DNA of 64,000 bases from DASUPK01 sp963804595 (GCA_963804595.1 CAWDQZ010000020.1:1-64000); one strand, 5' to 3'; shown: positions 44,160 to 52,631, numbered from the stretch's first letter. Notes: generated by a model from the sequence alone, not told the origin. Made by a program: numbers and translations.

Positions 44160-45215
44160 TCAGCCGCTGGACTGAGCGGCGATGGCCGGCGCGCAGCTGG
44201 CGAACTCGCGCCCGCTCGGCATGTTGCGGCGGAGCATCGCGAAGGTGATTCCACCGGCGATCAGCGGCAGCCAGAAGAGGATCACGTGATAGGCGAACAC
44301 GGCGGCGGCGGTGCCGGCTGCGGGGGTCCCGTAGGCGACCAGCACGCCGATCAGGCCCAGATCGATCCCGCCCACCCCGCCGGGAATGGGAAGCAGGCCG
44401 CCCAGCTGCCCGATCAGGTAGCCCATCAGAACGACCGTGATCGGCGGCGACATCCCAAATCCGTGGAAGGTCGCCCAGAGCACGGCGTTGTCGAAGAACC
44501 AGTAGCCGAATGCCCCGCCGAGGACGCGGAGGTCTGCCGAGCGGATGATCTTGCGGCCCTCCGCGACGCCGTCGACGACCGCCCGCCTGGTGGCCCTGAG
44601 CCAGCGGCGAAGCCGAGGGGCATCCGGCCCCAGGCGGCTCCCTGGCCCCAGCCGCGGCAGCACCGCGACAACTACGATCGAGAGGGTCGCCAGCGCCGCC
44701 GGAAGGGCGGTGAGCCAGAGCGACAGGTCGGGCCCGACCAGGCCGACCGCGAGGGCCGCGCCGATGACGGCGACCGCGAGGAAGTTGACCCCGCTCTTGA
44801 TCAGAAAGAAGGCGACGGAGCGACGGGCGATGCGCTCGCCGCCCATTCCTCCCCGGTGCAGGACCCAGGCTCCGAGAGCCAGGCCACCGGCGCCGCTCGC
44901 GGGGACGAGGGAGCCCATCGCCAGCTCGGAGCCCCCGATCTCCCAGCTGCGACGCCAGCCGAGTCCGGTGCAGAAGACCGGCCCGAACATGACCACGTAC
45001 GAGACGAACGAGAGCCCCTCGAGCGCCGTCGCCAGGGCCAGCCACCCCGGGCTCGCGTCGGCCAGGCGGTCCCGGACCTCGCCGAGGCCGGGTGCAAAGA
45101 CCACGATGGCAACGAGCACGGTGAGTGCCAAAAGCGCCTGCAGCGCACGACGGCGCAGGCTCTTGGACTGGAACTCGCTCGGGAGCTCCTCCATCCCCGG
45201 CACGGCGACGCTCAT
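44160..45215 (-). CDS. Lysylphosphatidylglycerol synthase transmembrane-like (UPF0104/YbhN) protein
   Basis: A 351-residue protein with about eight membrane helices. Family signatures are MGSLVPASGAGGLALGAWVL, LIGQLGGLLPIPGGVGGIDL and VAYGTPAAGTAAAVFAYHVI. It lacks the C-terminal aminoacyl transfer domain of MprF, so it is probably a lipid flippase-like protein. ATG at 45215 is taken. GGGAGG lies 18 bases upstream, so a GTG three bases after that site (45233) is possible. A GCTCCC/GGGAGC inverted repeat (45288-45312) lies in the divergent gap. Confidence 0.8.
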   Translation of the reverse strand: MSVAVPGMEELPSEFQSKSLRRRALQALLALTVLVAIVVFAPGLGEVRDRLADASPGWLALATALEGLSFVSYVVMFGPVFCTGLGWRRSWEIGGSELAMGSLVPASGAGGLALGAWVLHRGGMGGERIARRSVAFFLIKSGVNFLAVAVIGAALAVGLVGPDLSLWLTALPAALATLSIVVVAVLPRLGPGSRLGPDAPRLRRWLRATRRAVVDGVAEGRKIIRSADLRVLGGAFGYWFFDNAVLWATFHGFGMSPPITVVLMGYLIGQLGGLLPIPGGVGGIDLGLIGVLVAYGTPAAGTAAAVFAYHVILFWLPLIAGGITFAMLRRNMPSGREFASCAPAIAAQSSG

Positions 45216-45338
45216 GTCGTAGTCGACGGACACCCTCCCTAAGCATCGCGGAGTTGGGCCGTCGGCAGCCGCCGGGACGCGCATAACGCTCCCTTAAGCG
45301 GCTTCTGGGAGCATCCCTGCATCGAAGTGGTACGGGAC

Positions 45339-46490
45339 ATGGGCGCCAGGGAGGGTGCGGACGACCGCATCGCCGACCTGCTCATGGATGCCGCGGCGTT
45401 CTTCGAGGCCCATCTCTGGGGGTCATCCGGCGGCAGAGCCGCCCGCGAGTTGCTGGCGAAGGAGGGTCTCCGGGAGGAGACGCTCCGCGCGTTCGGCGTG
45501 GGCTTCGCCCCCATTGGCCCGGAGGTGCTGATGGACCGCCTCCACGACCTCGGCTACTCGACCGACGAGATCATGAGGGCGGGGTTGGCCCACCGCTCGG
45601 TGAGGGGGCGCGCGCATGCGCAGTTCCGCTCCCGCATCATGTTCCCCGTCAGGGACGTCGACGGGCGAATACTCGGCTTTGCAGGGCTCGGCACCCACGT
45701 CGGCCCCTCCTGGGCCCTCTCGATCACCTCTCCCGACGTCGGCCTCTACCGGCGCTCACGGGCCGTCTTCGGGCTCGATCGAGCCGCTCGCGACATCGCC
45801 GATTCGGGCAGGACCTTGGTCGAGCGCGATTCGATCGAGGTGCTCAGGGCCCATCAGGAGGGCCGGACGAACACCGTGACGGTGCACTCGCCTCGCGTCA
45901 CGCGCAACCAAATGCTGGCGATCGCCGATCTCGTCCCGGGAGGCCTCGAGGGTCTCGAAGTCGACCTGGCGCCGGGGATGAGCGCCGACCCGACGGAGGA
46001 ACCGGCCGTGCTCAACGCCGCCCCTGGGCCCGGCGCTGGGACCGCCTCGGAGGACGAAAAGGCCGTCGACCCGCACCTCGAGGCGAAGAAGGTCTTGATC
46101 GTGATCGCGACGGCGCTCGCGGCGGGCAACCTCTGGACGGGCGCGCCCCTGCTCGCAGTCTGGATCGGCTCCCACTCACAGGGCGGGCAGGTGCTCAGCC
46201 TGCGCGGCGTCGTGACCGTGCTGGCGGTACTGGGAATCCTGGCGTTTCTGCTCGCCTGGGTCCTGAGCTGGCTCCACGCGAAGTACGACCAGCTGATCGG
46301 CAGACCGCCGACGCTCACCCGGACATCGCCATGGCAGCGTCGCATGCGCGGTGAGCTCGACGAGCACCTCCGCGATCGCTACGACCTGAGCGCCCCCGAG
46401 AGGGTCCTCGCCGCCTGCGTGATCGTGGGTGTCCTCGGCTTCGAGGTCTGGTTTCTCTTTCTCGCCGGCTCGTCGCTGCCCAACACCTGA
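45339..46490 (+). CDS. DnaG-primase-core-like domain with degenerate TOPRIM fused to a membrane domain
   Basis: A 383-residue protein (ATG 45339; GTG 45327 possible). Residues 20-150 read like the DnaG catalytic-core N-terminal domain: GLREETLRAFGVGFAPIGPE, FRSRIMFPVRDVDGRILGFA, and SPDVGLYRRSRAVFGLDRAA. A TOPRIM-like part follows (SGRTLVERDSIEVLRAHQEG). The EGYMD-type motif is altered and the DxD metal motif is absent, so primase activity is unlikely. There is no N-terminal zinc finger. After a Pro/Ala/Gly linker, three membrane helices follow (about 258-285, 297-318, 356-377). I know no named family with this design. It is divergent from the UPF0104 gene. Confidence 0.7.
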   Translation: MGAREGADDRIADLLMDAAAFFEAHLWGSSGGRAARELLAKEGLREETLRAFGVGFAPIGPEVLMDRLHDLGYSTDEIMRAGLAHRSVRGRAHAQFRSRIMFPVRDVDGRILGFAGLGTHVGPSWALSITSPDVGLYRRSRAVFGLDRAARDIADSGRTLVERDSIEVLRAHQEGRTNTVTVHSPRVTRNQMLAIADLVPGGLEGLEVDLAPGMSADPTEEPAVLNAAPGPGAGTASEDEKAVDPHLEAKKVLIVIATALAAGNLWTGAPLLAVWIGSHSQGGQVLSLRGVVTVLAVLGILAFLLAWVLSWLHAKYDQLIGRPPTLTRTSPWQRRMRGELDEHLRDRYDLSAPERVLAACVIVGVLGFEVWFLFLAGSSLPNT

Positions 46491-46512
46491 GCGCGGAGCG
46501 GGGAACCGCTAA

Positions 46513-46586
<74 letters not shown>

Positions 46587-46738
46587 GAGGGCGAATGTGC
46601 AGGCTAGCCGCTCAGCTCGGTGACGTCTGCCATTCAGTGCCTCGGCTGCTCGGGTCTGAGGATTTCCCCTCTTGCTGGCGCGGGAACCTAGCGAACGGGA
46701 CCGCCGGATGCGGGCGTGACGAACTAGGCTCGGACGAG

Positions 46739-47581
46739 ATGAGGCTGATCAGCTATCGAAGCGAGGAGGGGGCGCGCGCCGGCGTGCAGACCGACGATGG
46801 CGTGATGGACGCCGGAACGCTCCTCGGTGGGCGGCCGGTCGGCGCCCGGCAGCTGATCGAGGAGGAGCGTCTCGGCGAGCTGGCGGAGCTCGCGAACCTC
46901 GAGGGGAAGGTCGAGCCCGCCAGCGCCATCGGGCTGCTCCCGCCGGTGCCCGACCCCGACAAGATCATCTGCATCGGGCTCAACTACCGCTCCCATGCCG
47001 AGGAGACGGGTATCGACCCTCCTGAGCAACCGACGTTCTTCGCCAAGTTTCGGAATGCGCTCGCGCCCGCCGGGGCGACCACCGCCCTGCCATCCGCGAG
47101 CGAGATGGTGGACTACGAGGCCGAGGTGGCCTTCGTGATCGGGCGTCGCTGCAATCAGGTGGACGCCGCGGAGGCCCTCGGTGCCGTCGCCGGATACACG
47201 CTCCTCAACGACCTTTCCGCGAGGGACCTCCAGTTCGCGACGCCGCAGTGGATGCCCGGCAAGGTGTTCGACGGCTCGGCTCCGTGCGGGCCCGCCCTCG
47301 TCACCCCCGACGAGGCCGGGGCGCCCGACGAGATCTCCTTCGCGCTGGACCTGAACGGGGAGAGGATGCAGGAGGCCTCCACGTCCGACCTGATCTTCTC
47401 CGTCGCGGAGCTCGTGGCGAGGCTGTCCCGCTGGATGACGCTCGAGCCTGGCGACATCGTCTCGACCGGCACGCCCGCGGGTGTCGGCAGCACGCGGGAC
47501 CCGGCGGTCTGGCTGAAGCCGGGGGACGAGATTGTGATCAGCTCGCCAACCCTCGGGGAGCTGCACACGACGATCGGTTGA
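46739..47581 (+). CDS. Fumarylacetoacetate hydrolase family protein
   Basis: A 280-residue protein. CIGLNYRSHAEETG, the metal-binding VDYEAEVAFVIGRR and LNDLSARDLQFATPQWMPGK, and VSTGTPAGVG are signatures of the FAH/HpcE/ureidoglycolate lyase family. It acts on beta-diketones or 2-hydroxy-dienoates. ATG at 46739. The frame is open farther left through the tRNA-flanking region but without coding character. No partner genes are adjacent, so the pathway is unknown. Confidence 0.9.
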   Translation: MRLISYRSEEGARAGVQTDDGVMDAGTLLGGRPVGARQLIEEERLGELAELANLEGKVEPASAIGLLPPVPDPDKIICIGLNYRSHAEETGIDPPEQPTFFAKFRNALAPAGATTALPSASEMVDYEAEVAFVIGRRCNQVDAAEALGAVAGYTLLNDLSARDLQFATPQWMPGKVFDGSAPCGPALVTPDEAGAPDEISFALDLNGERMQEASTSDLIFSVAELVARLSRWMTLEPGDIVSTGTPAGVGSTRDPAVWLKPGDEIVISSPTLGELHTTIG

Positions 47582-47965
47582 TTACTGACGTTCTTTGATC
47601 AGCTGTTCGATCTTCGAGTAGACGTCGGGTGCGTCCTTCTTCAGCCGCTGCACCTCGAAGTGGCCGAGGCTGATCAGCTTCAGCCTCGAGGTGGCGGTGA
47701 CGGTCGCGCTCCGCATCGCGTCGTCGATCATGCCGGCCTCGCCGAAGACGTCGCCCGGGCCGAGGTCGGCGATGTGCTCGCCGTCCCGAGTCACCTCGGC
47801 GGTCCCGTCCTCGATCGCCAGCAGCTCCCGTGAGAAGCCGCCCTCGGTGATGGCCGGCTGACCCTCCGGAACCTCCTTCGACTCGGCGAACGTCGCCACC
47901 TTCGCCAGCTCCTCGTCGGAAGCGTCGGCGAACAGCGGTATCCGCTTCAACTGGCTTGCATCCAC
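47582..47965 (-). CDS. Cyclic nucleotide-binding (cNMP/Crp-like) domain protein
   Basis: A 127-residue single cNMP-binding domain: LKRIPLFADASDEELAKVAT, AEVTRDGEHIADLGPGDVFG and EAGMIDDAMRSATVTATS, which includes the Arg of the phosphate-binding cassette. There is no DNA-binding domain, so it may modulate a partner protein. GTG at 47965 follows GGAGGAGG closely and is the best start; an open frame farther upstream is not coding. It is convergent with the FAH gene with touching stops. Confidence 0.85.
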   Translation of the reverse strand: MDASQLKRIPLFADASDEELAKVATFAESKEVPEGQPAITEGGFSRELLAIEDGTAEVTRDGEHIADLGPGDVFGEAGMIDDAMRSATVTATSRLKLISLGHFEVQRLKKDAPDVYSKIEQLIKERQ

Positions 47966-48019
47966 GCCTCCTCCTTCCCCACTATCGGTCCAAGGGCAAC
48001 CTATCCGAATCGGCGCCGG

Positions 48020-48145
48020 ATGGAGTCCGCCGTGGTCCATCAGTACCGGACGCAGGACGCGAGCGCCTACCAGCCGGGCGACAGGTTCCAGATCAGGGCG
48101 GATCCCGACGACACCAGCAAGGTGATGCCGTACGGGCAGGCATAG
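48020..48145 (+). CDS. Possible small protein of 41 residues
   Basis: ATG 48020 to TAG 48143-48145. The product is polar with no low-complexity bias (VVHQYRTQDASAYQPGD, FQIRADPDDTSKVMPYGQ). It fills most of the 257-bp gap between the cNMP-domain gene and the protease gene. No ribosome binding site is evident, so it is tentative. No function is recognised. Confidence 0.35.
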   Translation: MESAVVHQYRTQDASAYQPGDRFQIRADPDDTSKVMPYGQA

Positions 48146-48222
48146 CCCTGACGCCCACCTAGCGCGAAAATGGGGGTGCAGGCACGCCCAGGGTGTGCCG
48201 ATAAGTTGGTCAGGCGCCCCGT

Positions 48223-49848
48223 ATGCCCCTGCCCGCATCCATCACCGACTTCTTCTTCGAGTGGTATCCCGTCTTCGGGGTGTTCTTCTCGGCGGGGATC
48301 TTGGCGGTCTTCATCGTGCTCCTGCGCTCCACGATGGGTTCGACCCGTCCGGAGTCGATCAAGGCCAGCTCCACGGGCACCGTCCGCTGGGATGACGTCC
48401 AGGGCGTCGACGCCGCCAAGGAGGAGCTGGTGGACGTGGCGGAATGGCTCAAGGACCCGAAGCGGTTCGAGGCGCTCGGGGCACGCGCCCCGCGCGGCGT
48501 GCTGCTCTACGGGCCACCCGGGACCGGGAAGACGATGCTGGCGCGCGCGGTCGCCTCTCACGCCGGGGTCGACTTCTTCGCCGCCTCGGGATCCAGCTTC
48601 GTCGAGATGTTCGTCGGCCGAGGCGCGGCCCGCATCCGCCGTCTCTTCAAGGAGGCGCGAGGCTCGGGCCGGGCGGTGGTCTTCATCGACGAACTGGACG
48701 CGGTCGGCGGCCACCGCGGCTCCGGGGCCGGCGACGGCGGGACCTCCGAGAGGGAACAGGCGCTCAACCAGCTGCTGGTCGAGCTCGACGGCTTCGAGCG
48801 CGACCCCGGCACGGTGATCGTGCTGGCGGCGTCGAACCAGATCGACAAGCTCGACAAGGCGCTGCTTCGGCCCGGCCGCTTCGACCGCCAGGTGCTGGTC
48901 GCTCCGCCGGATCGCGTGGGCCGCGAGGCGATCCTCCGCTCCCACGCTCGCGACAAGACCCTCTCCGACACGGTCGACCTCACCGACGTCGCCCGGAAGA
49001 CCACCGGCCTGACAGGCGCGCAGCTCGCCAACGCGCTCAACGAGGCGGCGATCATCGCCGGGCGTGCGGGCCGGATGTCGATCGCCCGCGAGGACCTCGA
49101 CGAGGCGCTGTTGCGTCAGTCGGTCGGCTCGCAGCAGTCGCGCCGCCTGACCGAGGAGGAGCGCCGGATCGTCGCCTACCACGAGGCCGGACACGCGCTC
49201 TGCCGGCGGCTCTGCGGACTCGACCCGCCGGAGATCCTCAGCATCGTGCCGCGCGGCCCCGCCCTGGGCTTCGTCGGGCACTCGCCCCGCGAGGACCGCT
49301 ACCTGCGCTCGCGCAAGCAGCTGATGGACGAGGTCGTGATCCTGCTCGGCGGGCGGGCCGCGGAGGAGGAGGTCTTCGACGAAGCCTATTCGGGCGCCGC
49401 CGACGACCTGTCCCGGGTCCAGAAGATCTGCGTCCAGATGGTCACGGAATTCGGGATGACCCCGTCTCACGGGCCTCCGGACAGCGCTCCCCTGGCCCAG
49501 CCGACCGGCGACTACGCCCTCTCGGACCGCACCCGTCGCGACGTGGACGAGAATGCGCAGGAGCTCGCGCACCTCGCGTACGCGCGCGCCCGTCAGCTGA
49601 TGCGGCTGAACCGCGGCTGCCTCGATGACCTGGCCGGCAACGCCCTCGAAAGTGAGACGCTCACCCGCGAGGACCTCGACGAGATCTTCGATGCCCACGA
49701 CCTGCGCCGCACGCTCCTACCCAAGGACGAGGAGTCCGGGGACCCGGAGTCCGAGGCGCGCAGGCTGATCGCCCGTGACCGGTCGCGCTCGACCGGAGCG
49801 CTGATGCCGCAGCACACCAAGGGCGATCGGGCCGGCGACGCCGACTGA
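48223..49848 (+). CDS. FtsH-like AAA+ ATP-dependent zinc metalloprotease
   Basis: A 541-residue protein. One N-terminal membrane helix (FGVFFSAGILAVFIVLL) precedes the AAA+ domain with Walker A LLYGPPGTGKTMLARAVA, Walker B VVFIDELDAVGGH and the second region of homology ALLRPGRFDRQVLV. The peptidase domain has the zinc motif HEAGH in VAYHEAGHALCRRL. Classical FtsH has two N-terminal helices and a periplasmic loop. This shorter form has only one, and a shorter N-terminus, so it is probably a paralogue rather than the main FtsH. It may degrade membrane or stress proteins. Confidence 0.9.
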   Translation: MPLPASITDFFFEWYPVFGVFFSAGILAVFIVLLRSTMGSTRPESIKASSTGTVRWDDVQGVDAAKEELVDVAEWLKDPKRFEALGARAPRGVLLYGPPGTGKTMLARAVASHAGVDFFAASGSSFVEMFVGRGAARIRRLFKEARGSGRAVVFIDELDAVGGHRGSGAGDGGTSEREQALNQLLVELDGFERDPGTVIVLAASNQIDKLDKALLRPGRFDRQVLVAPPDRVGREAILRSHARDKTLSDTVDLTDVARKTTGLTGAQLANALNEAAIIAGRAGRMSIAREDLDEALLRQSVGSQQSRRLTEEERRIVAYHEAGHALCRRLCGLDPPEILSIVPRGPALGFVGHSPREDRYLRSRKQLMDEVVILLGGRAAEEEVFDEAYSGAADDLSRVQKICVQMVTEFGMTPSHGPPDSAPLAQPTGDYALSDRTRRDVDENAQELAHLAYARARQLMRLNRGCLDDLAGNALESETLTREDLDEIFDAHDLRRTLLPKDEESGDPESEARRLIARDRSRSTGALMPQHTKGDRAGDAD

Positions 49849-49862
49849 CGCCCGGCACGCTC

Positions 49863-49897
49863 GCCCGCTGCCGCCGACTCAGCGTGCGACAGCGGGC
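49863..49897. terminator. Inverted repeat between convergent genes, possible bidirectional terminator
   Basis: GCCCGCTG (49863-49870) and CAGCGGGC (49890-49897) form a perfect 8-bp stem with a 19-nt loop, inside which CGACTCAGCG can fold further. It lies just after the protease stop and before the end of the convergent small membrane protein gene. No T-run follows, which is common in high-GC actinobacteria. Confidence 0.45.
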
Positions 49898-49939
49898 GGC
49901 CCGCTCAGCCGGCTCGAGGGAGCGCGGGTGTTGCGATGC

Positions 49940-50077
49940 TCAGACGGTCCGGGTGCCGCGTCCCATGAAAAAGACCACGAGCGCGACGATCGCCAGCGCG
50001 AACAGGACTGGGTGAATGATTGCCCCTCCGGCGATGGCGATGATGAGCAGGACGATCCCTGCGATGAGCCACAACAT
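49940..50077 (-). CDS. Small hydrophobic membrane protein, 45 residues
   Basis: The minus strand encodes MLWLIAGIVLLIIAIAGG, then HPVLFALAIVALVVFFMGRG and a short polar tail. This is two membrane helices joined by a short loop. GGAAGGAGGG lies about 8 bases before the ATG at 50077. Similar tiny proteins occur across bacteria as stress-induced membrane proteins. A well-matched SigB/SigF-type promoter lies 41 bp upstream (50118-50141), supporting a general stress role. Confidence 0.72.
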   Translation of the reverse strand: MLWLIAGIVLLIIAIAGGAIIHPVLFALAIVALVVFFMGRGTRTV

Positions 50078-50117
50078 AGGCCGTTCCCTCCTTCCTTGGA
50101 CTACTGCTCCAGCACGT

Positions 50118-50141
50118 ATACCCGCCGTCCCGCGGGCAAAC
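50118..50141 (-). promoter_or_regulatory. Consensus SigB/SigF-type promoter for the small membrane protein gene
   Basis: On the minus strand GTTT (50141-50138), 14-nt spacer, GGGTAT (50123-50118). Both boxes match the actinobacterial SigB/SigF consensus exactly. The predicted transcript would start near 50110 and reach the ribosome binding site and ATG at 50077 within about 35 nt. This is the best of the four such sites in the window. Confidence 0.6.
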
Positions 50142-50169
50142 CTCGAGCATGAGAAGCAGGGATTAAGAA

Positions 50170-50242
50170 TGGGCGGTGCCGGGTTCGAACCAGCGACCTC
50201 CTGCTTGTAAGGCAGGCGCTCTCCCAGCTGAGCTAACCGCCC
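50170..50242 (-). tRNA. tRNA-Val (anticodon TAC)
   Basis: 73-nt minus-strand cloverleaf: acceptor GGGCGGT pairs with ACCGCCC, D-arm AGCTCAGCTGGGAGAGC, anticodon stem CTGC/GCAG around CTTACAA, and T-arm GCTGGTTCGAACCCGGC. The discriminator is A. CCA is not encoded. Confidence 0.95.
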
Positions 50243-50349
50243 TGGGCGTCCGATTATGGCGCTTGCCGGGCGTCCGAACGGGCTCCGGCAACCGGCGTCG
50301 GTAGGCGTAAGAACCGGCGCTAGCGGCAGGTCTAGGGTTCGATGCGCCG

Positions 50350-51312
50350 ATGTTCGAGGAGGTCTTCTACCTGGCGGCCCGGCACGAGCGCCTCTCGGCC
50401 GTGACACGGCTCTACGCCCCGCCGTTTCGGACGCTCGCACAGGTTCACGACAAGGGGACCTTCCAGGAGCTCTGTGGTCGGCTCGAGATCCGGACGCCGA
50501 GGACGGTCCTCGCCCACACCCGCGACGAGCTGCAGAAGGCGGTCGAGCAGTTCCCCGAGTACTTCGCGCGTGCCGCTTTCTCCCGAGGCGGCGTTGGGCT
50601 GCTCACCAACACCGGGCCGCTCGCCGGCCACCTCTCGCTCGACGACTGTCATCCGAGCGAGGCCAATCCGTGGCTCGTCCAGGAGTTCGTGGGCGGCCCG
50701 ATGCACTGCACGTACTCAGCGCTGCACGGCGGGAAGGTCGCCTCCCACATGTCGTATCGCGCCCCGCGCCAGTGGGAGCACTCGACCGGCATCCAGTTCC
50801 TCTCGGTCGATCCAAGCGACACGCTGCCGACCGTGGAGAAACTGGCGTCCGACCTCGAGTGGGACGGGCAGATGTCGCTCGACTTCATCGAGACGAGCGA
50901 GGGGCTGGTGATGATCGAATGCAACCCGCGCCCGACCGACGGGGTGCTGCTGATGACCGCCGAGGAGCTCGAGCGGGGCCTGATTGCGCCACAGGACGAG
51001 ACGCTGCAGATCCCCGCCGGGCGTCAGGAGGAGCTCGACTTCGCCGTCTTCGCGCAGCTCTTCAAGGAGCCCCTCCGCGACGCGCCGAAGACGATCCACG
51101 ATCTGGCGGAGATTCAAGGAACCGACCGAGGCTGGCGGGATGCGATGCCGAAGCTCTACTCGTTCCTGGCCCTCTGCCGCTTCGAGAAGCTCAGCCTGCG
51201 CGACCGCGAGCAGCTCTTCGTTGCGATGGCCGACGGGATCACCTGGGACGGCCAGCCGATCCCAGGGCTGCCGGCTGACGACGCGGCGTACCTGGCGAAG
51301 CTCACTGGCTAG
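50350..51312 (+). CDS. ATP-grasp domain protein, apparently lacking its N-terminal domain
   Basis: A 320-residue protein beginning MFEEVFYLAARHERLSAV, then FQELCGRLEIRTPRTVLA and the ATP-grasp core (WLVQEFVGGPMHCTYSALHG, MSLDFIETSEGLVMIECNPR with metal-binding Glu and Asn). As I recall them, relatives have about 80-100 residues before this point, ending in a CEEVFYLA-like sequence. Here only 107 bp and a TAA separate it from tRNA-Val. It may be an N-terminally truncated copy or a short natural form. The ligase substrate is unknown. Confidence 0.75.
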   Translation: MFEEVFYLAARHERLSAVTRLYAPPFRTLAQVHDKGTFQELCGRLEIRTPRTVLAHTRDELQKAVEQFPEYFARAAFSRGGVGLLTNTGPLAGHLSLDDCHPSEANPWLVQEFVGGPMHCTYSALHGGKVASHMSYRAPRQWEHSTGIQFLSVDPSDTLPTVEKLASDLEWDGQMSLDFIETSEGLVMIECNPRPTDGVLLMTAEELERGLIAPQDETLQIPAGRQEELDFAVFAQLFKEPLRDAPKTIHDLAEIQGTDRGWRDAMPKLYSFLALCRFEKLSLRDREQLFVAMADGITWDGQPIPGLPADDAAYLAKLTG

Positions 51313-51369
51313 ACGGCTTCGCCATCAACGGCGGCCACAAACGTCGCCGCCGGATCAACGCTTGCGAGA

Positions 51370-51714
51370 ATGGCGGCGATGGACCGTTCGATCCTCTGGC
51401 GAGCGGCGGCAGCCCAGGTGCTGCTCGTCGCCGCCCTCTCGCTGCTCCTCGCGATCGCTCTGCCGAGGTCCTTCTTCGAGGACTGGGGTTGGATCACGGG
51501 CCCGGCCGCGTGGCTCGGGTGCTCGGCGATCACGGCGTGGGCGCTCCACCTGCCAATTCGCGGCGTGATGCTGGGCGCGGTGCTGGCGGGCATCCCGAGC
51601 GCGGTGGCGGTGCTGGCCGGCGTCCACTGGCTCGGCGTGGCGATTGCGGTGGCGGCGTTCGCCGCCTGGTGCGCATGGCTCGCGCGACGATCGGGGAGCC
51701 TGCGGTGGATCTAG
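51370..51714 (+). CDS. Small integral membrane protein
   Basis: A 114-residue protein with three or four hydrophobic segments (VLLVAALSLLLAIALP, ITGPAAWLGCSAITAWAL, GVMLGAVLAGIPSAVAVLAG, LGVAIAVAAFAAWCAWLA) and a basic C-terminus. No family is recognised. ATG at 51370 or 51379 may start it. The end overlaps the start of the SDR gene by 10 bp, suggesting coupled expression. Confidence 0.65.
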   Translation: MAAMDRSILWRAAAAQVLLVAALSLLLAIALPRSFFEDWGWITGPAAWLGCSAITAWALHLPIRGVMLGAVLAGIPSAVAVLAGVHWLGVAIAVAAFAAWCAWLARRSGSLRWI

Positions 51715-52457
51715 GGATCGAGGGGCGCACGGCGCTGGTGATGGCGGCGAGCCGCGGCATCGGCAGGGGGATCGCGGAGGCGCTCGCGCGTGAGGGGGCC
51801 CGGGTGGCCATTTCGAGCCGCTCCGAGGAGGACCTGCGGGCGGCGGCGGGGGGGATCGAGGGAGAGGTGCGGGTCTTCCCGGCCGACACGGAGGACCTCG
51901 AGCGGATGCGTGACCTCCCTGGCGAGGTCGCCGGCGCCCTCGGGCCGGTGGAGATGCTGATCACCAATACCGGAGGTCCACCCGTCGGCGGAGCCCTCGA
52001 CAACTCGCAGGAGGAGTGGGAGACGGCATTCCGCTCGCTGGTGCTCGCCCCAGGGGTACTGATCGGGGAGGTGATCGGCGGGATGCGAGAGCGGGGCTGG
52101 GGCCGGATCGTCAACGTCTCCTCCACCTCGATCCGCGAACCGCTGTCGAGCCTGGCCCTGTCGAACGCGAACAGGATGGCGGCGGCCGGCCTGTTCAAGA
52201 CCCTCGCCGACGAGGTGGCCGAGGAGGGAATCACGGTCAACACCGTCGCGACGGGCATGTTCGCCACCGAGCGGCTCGCCGACCGGCATGGCTCCCTGGA
52301 AGGAGCCGAGGAGCTCGCCAGGCAGCAGGTCCCGGCGAAGCGCCTGGGACGGCCGGAGGAGTACGGCGACCTGGTCGCGTTCCTGTGCTCGGAGCAGGCC
52401 GCCTATCTGACGGGAACGGTGATCCCGCTCGACGGCGGCCGGCTCCGCTCGGTCTAG
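51705..52457 (+). CDS. SDR-family oxidoreductase with atypical active site
   Basis: A 250-residue short-chain dehydrogenase-like protein: cofactor motif ALVMAASRGIGRGIAEALA, LITNTGGPPVGGA in place of NNAG, and VNVSSTSIREPLSSLALSN around the usual active site. The classical Tyr-x3-Lys is absent; LALSNANRMAAAG is found where it should be. C-terminal FLCSEQAAYLTGTVIPLDGG is normal. GTG at 51705 has GGGGAG upstream. The reaction is uncertain because the proton-relay pair is missing. Confidence 0.82.
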   Translation: MDLGIEGRTALVMAASRGIGRGIAEALAREGARVAISSRSEEDLRAAAGGIEGEVRVFPADTEDLERMRDLPGEVAGALGPVEMLITNTGGPPVGGALDNSQEEWETAFRSLVLAPGVLIGEVIGGMRERGWGRIVNVSSTSIREPLSSLALSNANRMAAAGLFKTLADEVAEEGITVNTVATGMFATERLADRHGSLEGAEELARQQVPAKRLGRPEEYGDLVAFLCSEQAAYLTGTVIPLDGGRLRSV

Positions 52458-52460
52458 CCC

Positions 52461-52588
52461 CTAGGGCTCGTCGGTCTGCTCGCCCATCGGGTCCTCCCCT
52501 GGAGGAACTCCTCGGACTCCTCGACGTCGCTCTCCTCCGACTGCTCCGCCTCGGCGCTCGGCTCACTCGCGTGGGTGTCCGTCTGCAT
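52461..52588 (-). CDS. Very acidic small protein (probable single-base frameshift)
   Basis: ATG at 52588 after GAGGAGG encodes a Glu/Ser-rich peptide (EPSAEAEQSEESDVEESEEF). With one missing C restored in the run at about 52495-52500 it ends LQGEDPMGEQTDEP at 52461. Uncorrected it turns basic and stops at 52454. The corrected form of about 42 residues is consistently acidic. It follows lgt on the same strand by 43 bp. No function is recognised. Confidence 0.4.
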
Positions 52589-52631
52589 GGCCTCCTCGGC
52601 CGGTGTGAAGCCGCTGTGATGCGGCCGATCG

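Noticed and set aside
48067..49698. Minus-strand open frame of 543 codons
   Set aside because: Antisense to the FtsH-like protease gene, with biased composition typical of GC-rich shadow frames.
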